A stretch of 33,267 nt of DNA from contig JAJFLJ010000252.1 in NCBI GenBank assembly GCA_021772755.1, forward strand, positions 1-33,267. Reading direction: 5' to 3'. The stretch's first letter is position 1. Each line of letters begins with the position of its first letter. The DNA is from Candidatus Sumerlaeota bacterium. GTDB lineage: Bacteria; Sumerlaeota; Sumerlaeia; SLMS01; JAHLLQ01. Both the position numbers and the translations under genes were made by a program. Below, one piece after another: positions 26,862 to 33,267 of this stretch. The notes under the pieces are model-generated. The model was not told the DNA's origin and did no database searches. It worked only from the letters and a program-made list of their open reading frames with translations.

Positions 26862-28298
26862 TTATCCCTTCGGCGGCGTGCGCACCACCATCAGCCGCAC
26901 TTCCGTCATGTCCTCGATCGCCCAGCGGATGCCTTCGCGTCCCAGGCCCGAATCCTTCACGCCCCCGTACGGCATGTGATCGACGCGCCAGCTCGGCACG
27001 TCGCCGATGACCACGCCGCCAACCTCCAGCTTGTCCCACGCCTTCTGCGCCTTGTACAGGTCGCGGGTGAAGATTCCCGCCTGAAGCCCGAACACCGAGT
27101 CGTTCACCTCCTTCAGCGCCTTGTCGAAGCTCTTGAACGGCGAGAGCACCGCCACGGGGCCGAACGCCTCCTTGCAGCACACGTCCATCTTCCGGTCCGC
27201 GCCCTCCATCAGCGTCGCCTCCAGCATCGCGCCCTCGCGCTTGCCGCCGCAGAGGACCTTCGCGCCTTTCCGCTTCGCCTCGAGAATCCAGCCGTGCAGC
27301 CGTTCCGCCTCCTTCTCGCTGATCATCGGCCCGATGAACGTCGACGGGTCCTTCGGGTCGCCCGCCTTCAGCTTCTTCGTCGCCGCGACCAGCTTGCGCT
27401 TGAAGCCGTCGTAGAGCGACTCGTGCACGAGGATGCGCTGCACGCCGATGCAGGACTGTCCGCTCTGGTAGAACGCGCCGACGATGATGCGTGCCACGGC
27501 GTCGTCCACGTCGGCGTCCTCGTCCACGATGCACGCCGCGTTGCCGCCGAGCTCCAGCACCACCTTCTTCTTTCCCGCTTTCGCCTTCAGGTCCCAGCCC
27601 ACTTCCGGCGAACCCGTGAAGCTCAGAAGCTTCAGTCGCTCGTCCGTCGTGAACAGGTCGGCGCCGTCGCGGCGGCAGGGGAGAATCGAGAACGCGCCCT
27701 TCGGCAGGTCCGTCTCCGCCAGCACCTCGCCGATGATCAGCGCGCCCAGCGGCGTCAGACTCGCCGGCTTGAGAATGAACGGGCAGCCCACCGCCAGCGC
27801 CGGCGCCACCTTGTGCGCCGCCAGGTTCAGCGGAAAGTTGAACGGCGAAATGAACGAGCACGGACCCACCGGCACGCGCTTCCAGTATCCGCGATAGTCG
27901 GCCGCGCGCGCGCTGATGTCCATCGGCATCACTTCGCCGTAGATGCGCACGCTTTCCTCCGCCGCGATGCGGAACGTGTCGATCAGGCGGCTGACCTCGC
28001 CCTTCGAATCCTTGATGGGCTTGCCGGCCTCGATGCAGAGCGCGTCCGCCAGTTCGTCCGCCCGCTCCTGGAAACGGTTCGCGCAGTGCGCCAGCACCGC
28101 CTGGCGCTGGTACGCCTTCAATTCCGCCATCGGCTCCGCCGCCTTCACCGCCGCGGCGATCGCCTTGTCGATGACCTTCGCGTCCGCCAGGGCGACCTTC
28201 GTCGCCACCTTGCCGGTGAACTTGTCCGTGACTTCCAGGTCCGTGTTGGCCTGAACGGCTTCGTTTGCCAGGTAGTAGGGATACTGCTTCTTCAGCAT
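26862..28298 (-). CDS. NAD(P)-dependent aldehyde dehydrogenase
   Basis: Cytosolic enzyme oxidising an aldehyde to its acid with NAD(P)+, 478 residues, normal for the superfamily. Catalytic Cys283 (QSGQSCIGVQR), general base Glu249 (VVLELGGNAA), Asn154 (SPFNFPLN) and the FTGSPEVG nucleotide loop are all present. EAFGPVAVL and PYGGVKDSGLGREG mark the C-terminal part. The phosphonoacetaldehyde/sulfolactaldehyde-like and GapN branches look closest by eye, but the substrate is not decidable. I use ATG 28298 (MLKKQYPYYLAN). A frame-open ATG at 28346 would add 16 residues with no better ribosome site. It converges on the membrane protein across the 183-bp repeat and lies 99 bp downstream of fxsA on the same strand. 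Confidence 0.95.
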   Translation of the reverse strand: MLKKQYPYYLANEAVQANTDLEVTDKFTGKVATKVALADAKVIDKAIAAAVKAAEPMAELKAYQRQAVLAHCANRFQERADELADALCIEAGKPIKDSKGEVSRLIDTFRIAAEESVRIYGEVMPMDISARAADYRGYWKRVPVGPCSFISPFNFPLNLAAHKVAPALAVGCPFILKPASLTPLGALIIGEVLAETDLPKGAFSILPCRRDGADLFTTDERLKLLSFTGSPEVGWDLKAKAGKKKVVLELGGNAACIVDEDADVDDAVARIIVGAFYQSGQSCIGVQRILVHESLYDGFKRKLVAATKKLKAGDPKDPSTFIGPMISEKEAERLHGWILEAKRKGAKVLCGGKREGAMLEATLMEGADRKMDVCCKEAFGPVAVLSPFKSFDKALKEVNDSVFGLQAGIFTRDLYKAQKAWDKLEVGGVVIGDVPSWRVDHMPYGGVKDSGLGREGIRWAIEDMTEVRLMVVRTPPKG

Positions 28299-28397
28299 GG
28301 TGGGCGCTCGCAGGGGGAATGGACGTGACTCGCCCGCCAAGGGCATCCAACGGCCTCCCGCCGGGGCAATCGCCTTTGTGTCGGGCCCTCGTGCGCC

Positions 28398-28937
28398 TCA
28401 GTCGATCCGGCGAAACTCCACGTCCACCGCGTCCTTGTCCCCGCCGTCTTCCGCGCGGGCTTCCTGCGAACCGTAGCTGCCCCGCTCCGCGTCGAACGTG
28501 CTCTTCCCGGCCTGCGGGGCGAACGGCGCACCCGAACCCATCACCCTCACGTTGCGCCGCGCCCATCCCGCCAGCCACTTCGCCCACAACCGCCTGCACG
28601 GGGGAATCAGCGTCGACAGCCCGGCCAGATCCGTCAGCAGACCCGGCGTGATCAGAAACGCCCCGCCCACCAGCAGCACCACGCCTTCGGCGATCGCGCC
28701 GGCGGGAAAGCGGCCCGCCTGCAATTCCGCCTGTCCCCGTCGCAACACGCTCAGGCCCTCGCGCTTCACCATCGCCGAACCGATGATTCCCGACACGACC
28801 GCCAGCGCGATCGTCACCGGCCATGTGATCAGCTTCGCCATCTGCACGATCAGCCAGAGTTCCGCCAGCGTGACCGCCGTAAACAGCACGAACAACGTCA
28901 GCATGATCGGCGGGCCGCCGCGTCTTCGGGCGCTCAT
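28398..28937 (-). CDS. fxsA: FxsA family membrane protein
   Basis: 179 residues. Three to four hydrophobic segments span ~10-110, with the family block VVLLVGGAFLITPGLLTDLAGL and an early ELWLIVQMAKLITWPVT. FxsA of E. coli is an inner-membrane protein known for countering phage T7 exclusion by the F plasmid. Its normal role is unclear. The tail from ~125 is polar, ending GGDKDAVDVEFRRID. The start overlaps the phosphodiesterase stop (ATGA), so the two are translationally coupled. Confidence 0.9.
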   Translation of the reverse strand: MSARRRGGPPIMLTLFVLFTAVTLAELWLIVQMAKLITWPVTIALAVVSGIIGSAMVKREGLSVLRRGQAELQAGRFPAGAIAEGVVLLVGGAFLITPGLLTDLAGLSTLIPPCRRLWAKWLAGWARRNVRVMGSGAPFAPQAGKSTFDAERGSYGSQEARAEDGGDKDAVDVEFRRID

Positions 28938-29437
28938 GACGTTCCTCTCTTCCAGTCGACCGGCTCGAACGCGACGTCCAGCGCGTCCGTCTTCTCGTCC
29001 CATTCCAGCACCGCCACCGACGGCCGGTCGCGAAAGCGCGGCTTGCCCGACGGTCCCGGGTTCACCACCAGAACGCCGCCGTGCGACTCGCACGATTGCA
29101 GGTGCGTGTGTCCGTACACGATCACCCGCGGCGACTTCCCCGCGAAGTGCTCGGCCAGGCGCGAAGGCGGTCCGGCTCCTCCGCCGATCATGTGGCTGTG
29201 GGTCAGGATCGCCGTCCCGAACGGCGCCTCGATCACGCGAAGCATCGGCAGCCGGACGGACGGCACGTCGCAGTTCCCCTGAACCGCGAGCGTCGGAGCG
29301 ATGACTTCCAGCTCGTCCAGGATGTCCTCTCCGACCACGTCGCCCGCGTGCCAGATCGCCTCCACGCCCTCGAACAGCGCGAAGACGTCGGGATGCAGGT
29401 GACCGTGTGTGTCGGAGATGAGGCCGAAGCGCTTCAT
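28934..29437 (-). CDS. YfcE/MJ0936-type metallophosphoesterase
   Basis: 167-residue cytosolic calcineurin-like phosphodiesterase. All metal-ligand motifs are visible: SDTHGH (Asp9, His11), HAGDVVGED (Asp33), GNCD (Asn55), LTHSHM and the closing YGHTHLQ. Relatives with this size hydrolyse phosphodiesters using Mn or Ni, and their physiological substrate is unknown. The ATG at 29437 has AGGG seven bases upstream. First of a two-gene unit with fxsA, overlapping it by four bases. Divergent from the cell-division pair at 29762. Confidence 0.93.
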   Translation of the reverse strand: MKRFGLISDTHGHLHPDVFALFEGVEAIWHAGDVVGEDILDELEVIAPTLAVQGNCDVPSVRLPMLRVIEAPFGTAILTHSHMIGGGAGPPSRLAEHFAGKSPRVIVYGHTHLQSCESHGGVLVVNPGPSGKPRFRDRPSVAVLEWDEKTDALDVAFEPVDWKRGTS

Positions 29438-29761
29438 GGGCGGACCCTGCCGCCGCGCCGGACCGGCCCGCAAAAGAAAACGGACCGGTCGCGTCTCCCC
29501 GCGAGACCTCCTTTCCCAGGCGCTTTCTCGCGAGATTCGTCCGCGAAGGCATGCTCTGGGCCGGTCTGCGGGCTTATCCACAACCCGGCGGATTTTTCTC
29601 CAAAACTGTGGAAAAAGCTGGCCCCGCCCCCGCTTCTCTCGCCTATGCATTGCGGTTGACACTGTTTCCTCGGAACGCGAACCGTGCGAGTACCCTTCCG
29701 GGCCGACCTTCCCGTTCCTGTTCTCGAGAAACCTCCCACTTCCTGAAGGAATCCGCCTCCC
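29438..29761. other. 324-bp divergent intergenic region
   Basis: Separates the phosphodiesterase (-) from the coiled-coil gene (+). No credible ORF or RNA gene is seen. It holds the two DnaA-box-like sites at 29574-29615, a short T-rich patch around 29592-29597, and a perfect TTGACA at 29656-29661 without a good -10 at 16-18 bases. GAAGGAA before 29762 is the ribosome site of the + gene. Confidence 0.6.
29574..29615. promoter_or_regulatory. Pair of facing DnaA-box-like sequences
   Basis: TTATCCACA on the + strand at 29574-29582 equals the strongest known DnaA box. TTTTCCACA on the minus strand at 29607-29615 fits the TTWTNCACA consensus. Their starts are 33 bases apart, about three helix turns, and the DNA between contains a T5 run in otherwise GC-rich sequence. 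This could be a DnaA-controlled promoter or part of an origin. Two boxes alone do not establish an origin. Confidence 0.5.
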
Positions 29762-30310
29762 ATGACAGATATCGTCGATCAGCTCGAAGACCGTCTAACC
29801 CGTTTGATTTCAGAAGTCCGCGATCTGCGCGGCACGAAGAACCGTCTTGAGGAGGAGAACGACACCCTCCGCATCACGGTCGCCGACCACGAGAAGATCA
29901 CCACCGAACTGGACGAGACCCGCCGCCGCATCGCGGACCTCGAAAACGCCAACGGCGAGATCGAACAACTGCGCGCCGCCGCCGACGATCTGGAGACCCT
30001 GCGCAACGACCGCGAAGCCACCGCCGAGGCCCTCGCCGCCGCCCAGGAGGAGCTTCGCGCCGCCACCACCGAGCTGCAGGCCGCCAGCGCCCGCATCGAG
30101 GAACTCGAGGAGCTTGCCACCGCGCCCGGCTCCTCCAACGGAACCGCCGATGCCGCCCTGAAGAGCGAGAACGAGGAACTCAAGACCCGCATCGAGGCCG
30201 CCGACGAGCGCGACGGACGCATGCGCGAGCGCCTCACGCGAATGATCGACCGAATTCAGGCCGCGGAAGTGGCCCTCGAACAACTGGAGCTGGTCAATGG
30301 ACACGCCTGA
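29762..30310 (+). CDS. Coiled-coil protein, ZapB-like, paired with ZapA
   Basis: 182 residues, nearly all predicted coiled coil: heptads from DQLEDRLTRLISEV through ELDETRRRIADLE and ELQAASARIEELEEL, a flexible Gly/Ser/Asn break at ~122-128 (APGSSNGTA), then a second coil to the end (MRERLTRMIDRIQAAEVALE). No enzyme motif and no membrane segment. It is longer than E. coli ZapB (~80 residues). ZapB is a coiled-coil partner of ZapA at the division ring, and the tight linkage to zapA (14-bp overlap) suggests the same role, by inference only. GAAGGAA is ten bases before the ATG. Codons are rich in Ala, Glu and Arg. Confidence 0.75.
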   Translation: MTDIVDQLEDRLTRLISEVRDLRGTKNRLEEENDTLRITVADHEKITTELDETRRRIADLENANGEIEQLRAAADDLETLRNDREATAEALAAAQEELRAATTELQAASARIEELEELATAPGSSNGTADAALKSENEELKTRIEAADERDGRMRERLTRMIDRIQAAEVALEQLELVNGHA

Positions 30311-30617
30311 GACAGTCACCGTCAGTGTTGCCGGACACGAAATCCGGATGGAGATCCAGCCGGAGGAGCGCGCCCACGTCGAATCGGCCGCGCGGTCCGT
30401 CACGGAACGAATGAACAAGCTTCAGCAGCGCGCGGCGAGCCAGCCCCAGGCGAAGGTCGCCTCGATGGTGGCGTTCCAGTTCGCGTGCGACCTGAACATC
30501 GCGAACGAGCTGCTCGACGAGGCCGAGAAGCTGCACGAGGAGCTCCGCCGCCAGCGCGAGGCGATTCGCCGGCTCGAGGACCTCGTCAAGCAGGCCGACG
30601 AAGTTCTCACCGCATAG
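30297..30617 (+). CDS. zapA: Cell division protein ZapA
   Basis: 106 residues, typical ZapA length. ZapA binds FtsZ filaments at midcell and favours their bundling. The N-terminal half has the small beta/alpha head (VTVSVAGHEIRMEIQPEE, then VESAARSVTERMNKLQ), the middle AFQFACDLNIANELL, and the C-terminal ~40 residues form the coiled coil used for dimers (LHEELRRQREAIRRLEDLV). It overlaps the upstream coiled-coil gene by 14 bases, with GGAG inside that gene eight bases before the ATG, so the two are coupled. No 6S RNA gene follows as in proteobacteria. The gap to the convergent helicase is only 51 bp. Confidence 0.82.
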   Translation: MDTPETVTVSVAGHEIRMEIQPEERAHVESAARSVTERMNKLQQRAASQPQAKVASMVAFQFACDLNIANELLDEAEKLHEELRRQREAIRRLEDLVKQADEVLTA

Positions 30618-30643
30618 CCCCCGCACCAATCCGCACCGCCGCG

Positions 30644-30676
30644 ACGGCCGCGCATGCGCGCGGTCGTTTCACTTTT
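30644..30676 (+). terminator. Terminator between zapA and the convergent helicase
   Basis: A ten-pair GC-rich stem (about 30644-30653 with 30658-30667, one G-T wobble) and loop ATGC are followed on the + strand by TTCACTTTT. It ends the zapA message and overlaps the helicase stop codon at 30669. On the minus strand there is no T-run. Confidence 0.6.
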
Positions 30677-32003
30677 CGTGCGGCAGCTTCTTCTTCAGGC
30701 GCACCCGCTTCTTTCGCTTCTTCTGCATCTCCCGCGCCGGGTCCTCGACCGAGAACTTCTTCCGCACGTTTCCCGACTTCGTGAAGGGCGACTCCTTCTT
30801 CTCCGCCGAACCCTTGCGCGAGGAAAGGCTGCCGTGCGCGGCTCCGCGCTTCGGCGATGGCACGTCTCCTCTGTCCTCGCGGTATTCGAACCCCTCCAGG
30901 CGCTCGACCTTCAGGCGCTTGCCGATCAGCACCTCGACGCGCGCGATGTGAACGAGATCGCCCTTCGCCATGAACGTCCACGCCGCCCCCGTTCGGCCCA
31001 TGCGGCCCGTGCGGCCGGCGCGATGGATATAGTCCTCCGGCGTTCCCGGCATGTCGTAGTTGACGACGTGGGAGACGCCGCTGATGTCCAGGCCGCGCGA
31101 AGCGAGGTCCGTCGCCACCAGGTACCGCGTTTCCCCGCGCCGGAACGCTTCGAGGGCCGCGCGCCGCTCCGTCATCGGACGGTCGCCGTGCAGAGCCTGC
31201 GCGTTCAGGCCGGCCTTCGCCAGCGTCTCCGCGAGGCGGTCCGCCTTTTCGCGCGTGCGAACGAAGATCAGCGCGCTTCCCACGTCGCGCTGGCGAAGCA
31301 GCGCACGCAGCAGTGCGATCTTCTGGCGGTTCGGAACGGGCCAGACGACCTCCTCCACCGGCTCCGGCGTGGTGGCGAGCTCCGCCTCGATGCGCACGGG
31401 GTCGTCGAGAATCGCGCGGGCGAGGTCCCGCATTTCCCTGGGCAGCGTCGCCGAGAAGAGCAGCGTCGTGCGGCGCTCGCGCGCGAAGCTGGCGATGCGG
31501 CGAACGTCGTCCACGAATCCCATCTCCAGCAGGCGGTCCGCCTCGTCGAGCACCAGAAACTCCAGCGCCAGAAGGTCCATCGCGCCGCGCATCGCCATAT
31601 CCAGCAGACGGCCCGGCGTGCCGACGACCCAGTCCGTCCCCTGGCGCAGCGCGTTTTCCTGCACGGCGTGATCGCCTTCGCCGCCGGTGACGGCGACGCC
31701 CTTCAGGTCCGTGTGCTTCGCCAGGGCGCACAGGTGCCGGTGCGCCTGCGCGGCGAGTTCGCGCGTCGGTTCGATCACCAGCGCGCCGACGCGCTTTCGC
31801 GCCCCGCGTTGCAGCAGCGCATGCAGAATCGGCAGACCGAACGCGGCCGTCTTGCCCGTTCCCGTCATCGCCTGGCCCAGGACGTCGCGGCCCTCGCGGA
31901 TGCGGGGAATCGCAAGCTCCTGAATGCGCGTCGGCTCGCGGAATTCCATTTCGCCGATGGCGCGGATCAGTCGCCCGTCGAGTCCGAACGGTTCGAATGT
32001 CAA
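30669..32003 (-). CDS. DEAD-box RNA helicase (RhlE-like) with basic tail
   Basis: 444-residue ATP-dependent RNA helicase. Q motif EPTRIQELAIP (Gln28), Walker A AMTGTGKT (Lys51), PTREL, GTPGR, VLDEAD (153-156), FSATLP, ALIFVRT, TDLASRGLDI and HRAGRTGR are all intact. The C-terminal ~70 residues are Lys/Arg-rich and disordered (KKRKKRVRLKKKLPHEK), as in helicases that bind ribosomal or structured RNA. No in-frame ATG precedes the Q-motif region. TTG at 32003 is the start, with GGGGAG eight bases upstream, and overlaps the radC stop as TTGA, so translation is coupled to radC. Cold-shock or ribosome-assembly roles are common in the family, but none is shown here. Confidence 0.95.
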   Translation of the reverse strand: MTFEPFGLDGRLIRAIGEMEFREPTRIQELAIPRIREGRDVLGQAMTGTGKTAAFGLPILHALLQRGARKRVGALVIEPTRELAAQAHRHLCALAKHTDLKGVAVTGGEGDHAVQENALRQGTDWVVGTPGRLLDMAMRGAMDLLALEFLVLDEADRLLEMGFVDDVRRIASFARERRTTLLFSATLPREMRDLARAILDDPVRIEAELATTPEPVEEVVWPVPNRQKIALLRALLRQRDVGSALIFVRTREKADRLAETLAKAGLNAQALHGDRPMTERRAALEAFRRGETRYLVATDLASRGLDISGVSHVVNYDMPGTPEDYIHRAGRTGRMGRTGAAWTFMAKGDLVHIARVEVLIGKRLKVERLEGFEYREDRGDVPSPKRGAAHGSLSSRKGSAEKKESPFTKSGNVRKKFSVEDPAREMQKKRKKRVRLKKKLPHEK

Positions 32004-33267
32004 GGTTTCAGCTCCCCTTCGTCGGCGAACGAGTAGTAGCCGTCCGTGCCGGCGATGATGTGGTCCAGCACCTGAATGCCGAGATGGTCGCCTGCCTGGA
32101 CGAGGCGTTTCGTCACGGCCCTGTCGTCCCGGCTCGGTGCGGGATCGCCGCTCGGATGGTTGTGAACGAAGATCACCGCGTGAGCCAGGTCCCGCACCGC
32201 TTCGGAAAACGCCTCGCGCGGATGAACCAGGCTCTGGTTCAGCGTTCCCGTCGTCACGACGACGCGTCGCATCAGTTCCAGTTTCGTGTTCAGCAGCAGC
32301 GACACGAACCGCTCCTGCTTTACCCCCGAATAGAACGGCTTCATGTACTCGAAGACGCGCCGCGATCCGTTGAAGCGGCGTCCGGCGAGACTCGCGTTCT
32401 CCGTCTGCAGACGCCGCCCGAGTTCCAGCGCCGCCTTCACCGTGATGGCCTTGACCGGACCCATGCCGTCGAAGGCGGACAGCTCCTCGACGGACATCGC
32501 CGCGAGGCGCTCCAGGGTCTCGGCGCGCTGAAGGACGCGGTTCGCGAGGTCCACCGCGTTCTGCTTCGCGTTTCCCGTCCGCAGCAGAATCGCCAGCAGC
32601 TCCTCGTCTCCCATTCCGCGCGCGCCGTGCGCCGCCAGTTTCTCGCGCGGACGGTGTTCGCGGCGCATCGTCGCCGCCAGGCTGCGGTTCTCGCGGTGGA
32701 TCGAACCGCGGTTGTGGCGGTAGTGGACGCACTGCGGCGAGAGCGGGCATTCCGTACAGCGCGGAACCGGCAGGCACCGCGCCGCGTCGCGGGCGGACTC
32801 CGGACCGCTTCCGGAAAACGCGCCGACGACCGCGCTCAGTTCCCGCACGTCCGAACCCGTATCGCGCGCGAGTTCCTCCATGCGTCGCGCCGCGTCGTTG
32901 CGGCCGGCGACCGACTGCCTGGCTTCCTCCAGCCAGCCGAACCGGTGGAGGAACCTCATGCGCGCGCCGTCCGGAATCGGCGCCGGATAGCCGATCGCCA
33001 CCAGCCACCGCCAGGCGCGCACGCCCTTCAGGGCGGGGGCGTGTTTCGTCACAAGCCTGGCTGCGGCGACGGGGCCCGCGACGTCGGCAAGCGACGCCGC
33101 CGGAGGCGTCTGCGCGATCCAGGCGACCGTCTTCGCGAGGGCCGCCCGCTGGTTCTCCGTGATCCGGCCGTCGAATTCGCGCCGCCCCTCGCGCACGCTC
33201 AGGCCGTTGGCGGCCCCGGCGTCTTCGCTCTCCAGTTCCTTCAGAAGCGCACGCGCCTTGCGGCGCA
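32000..33267 (-). CDS. radC: RadC with N-terminal MutY/EndoIII-like Fe-S region, 5' end off the window
   Basis: The frame is open to the right edge: 421 residues visible, true start not seen. A GTG at 33196 is possible, but the upstream codons read as a helix (KARALLKELESE). The C-terminal ~225 residues are a normal RadC: a helix-hairpin-helix (GMGDEELLAILLRTG, FDGMGPVKA) and a JAMM-type metal site HNHPSGDPAPSRDD (about 32122-32170). RadC proteins are named for repair, though their activity is unproven. Ahead of this lie ~190 residues like HhH-GPD glycosylases: LKGVRAW in the hairpin position, PIPDGARMRFLHRF matching the MutY-type DGN helix with its Asp kept, and four Cys spaced C-x5-C-x2-C-x5-C (codons at 32776, 32758, 32749, 32731), close to the 4Fe-4S loop of Nth/MutY. 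The lyase Lys position is Trp. Coupled to the DEAD-box gene by TTGA. Confidence 0.88.
   Translation of the reverse strand, partial: RRKARALLKELESEDAGAANGLSVREGRREFDGRITENQRAALAKTVAWIAQTPPAASLADVAGPVAAARLVTKHAPALKGVRAWRWLVAIGYPAPIPDGARMRFLHRFGWLEEARQSVAGRNDAARRMEELARDTGSDVRELSAVVGAFSGSGPESARDAARCLPVPRCTECPLSPQCVHYRHNRGSIHRENRSLAATMRREHRPREKLAAHGARGMGDEELLAILLRTGNAKQNAVDLANRVLQRAETLERLAAMSVEELSAFDGMGPVKAITVKAALELGRRLQTENASLAGRRFNGSRRVFEYMKPFYSGVKQERFVSLLLNTKLELMRRVVVTTGTLNQSLVHPREAFSEAVRDLAHAVIFVHNHPSGDPAPSRDDRAVTKRLVQAGDHLGIQVLDHIIAGTDGYYSFADEGELKP

Noticed and set aside
29656-29661. Sigma70 promoter for the coiled-coil gene
   Set aside because: TTGACA is perfect, but no acceptable -10 lies 16-18 bases downstream, so it is only mentioned with the intergenic region.
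29438-29761. Complete replication origin
   Set aside because: Only two DnaA-like boxes and one short T-run are present, with no box cluster, no long AT-rich unwinding region and no dnaA or dnaN nearby. Kept only as DnaA-type sites.
30618-30668. 6S RNA gene after zapA, as in proteobacteria
   Set aside because: The gap is only 51 bp and is taken up by a terminator hairpin. There is no room for a ~180-base RNA.

Overview
This is a GC-rich, gene-dense bacterial chromosomal segment carrying 17 protein genes. I see no rRNA, tRNA, CRISPR array, transposase or phage gene. Very large secreted proteins (FG-GAP propellers, GH43, discoidin, PPC and BACON-type modules) sit beside ordinary housekeeping genes (hisF, mutL, zapA, radC). 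That mix suggests a free-living Gram-negative heterotroph from a little-cultured phylum such as Sumerlaeota, Hydrogenedentota or Planctomycetota. This is an impression from gene content, not a phylogenetic result.

Layout. 1-2612 (-): hybrid sensor kinase (MASE1-CHASE-HisKA-HATPase-REC) cut by the left edge. 2770-4377 (+): SAM methyltransferase with a Trm112-like segment. It converges on a minus-strand cluster read from 12395 down to 4408: a 2087-residue secreted GH43/FG-GAP/discoidin protein, a small exported protein and a TPR-methyltransferase. hisF lies just upstream on the same strand (12498-13313). Divergent from hisF is a secreted PPC-domain metzincin (13516-16299), followed by a SulP anion transporter (16525-18144) and a second secreted FG-GAP protein (18367-21690). 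The last two end in terminators with the same stem. Next come a two-fold ABC permease overlapping mutL by ATGA, and a polytopic membrane protein (25491-26678). A 183-bp inverted-repeat element fills the gap to a convergent aldehyde dehydrogenase. An fxsA/phosphodiesterase pair (-) diverges from a coiled-coil ZapB-like/zapA pair (+), with two DnaA-box-like sequences in the space between. At the right edge a DEAD-box helicase starts on TTG overlapping the stop of a radC gene, which is cut by the window edge.

How the genes fit together. The centre looks like a polysaccharide and protein degrading outer layer: GH43, metzincin and two FG-GAP adhesin-like proteins, with transporters alongside. The flanks are repair and division genes. 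The most unusual items are a GH43 propeller whose catalytic residues are split by an inserted pair of discoidin-like domains, a module shared by two otherwise different surface proteins, and a RadC carrying an N-terminal MutY/EndoIII-like iron-sulfur region.
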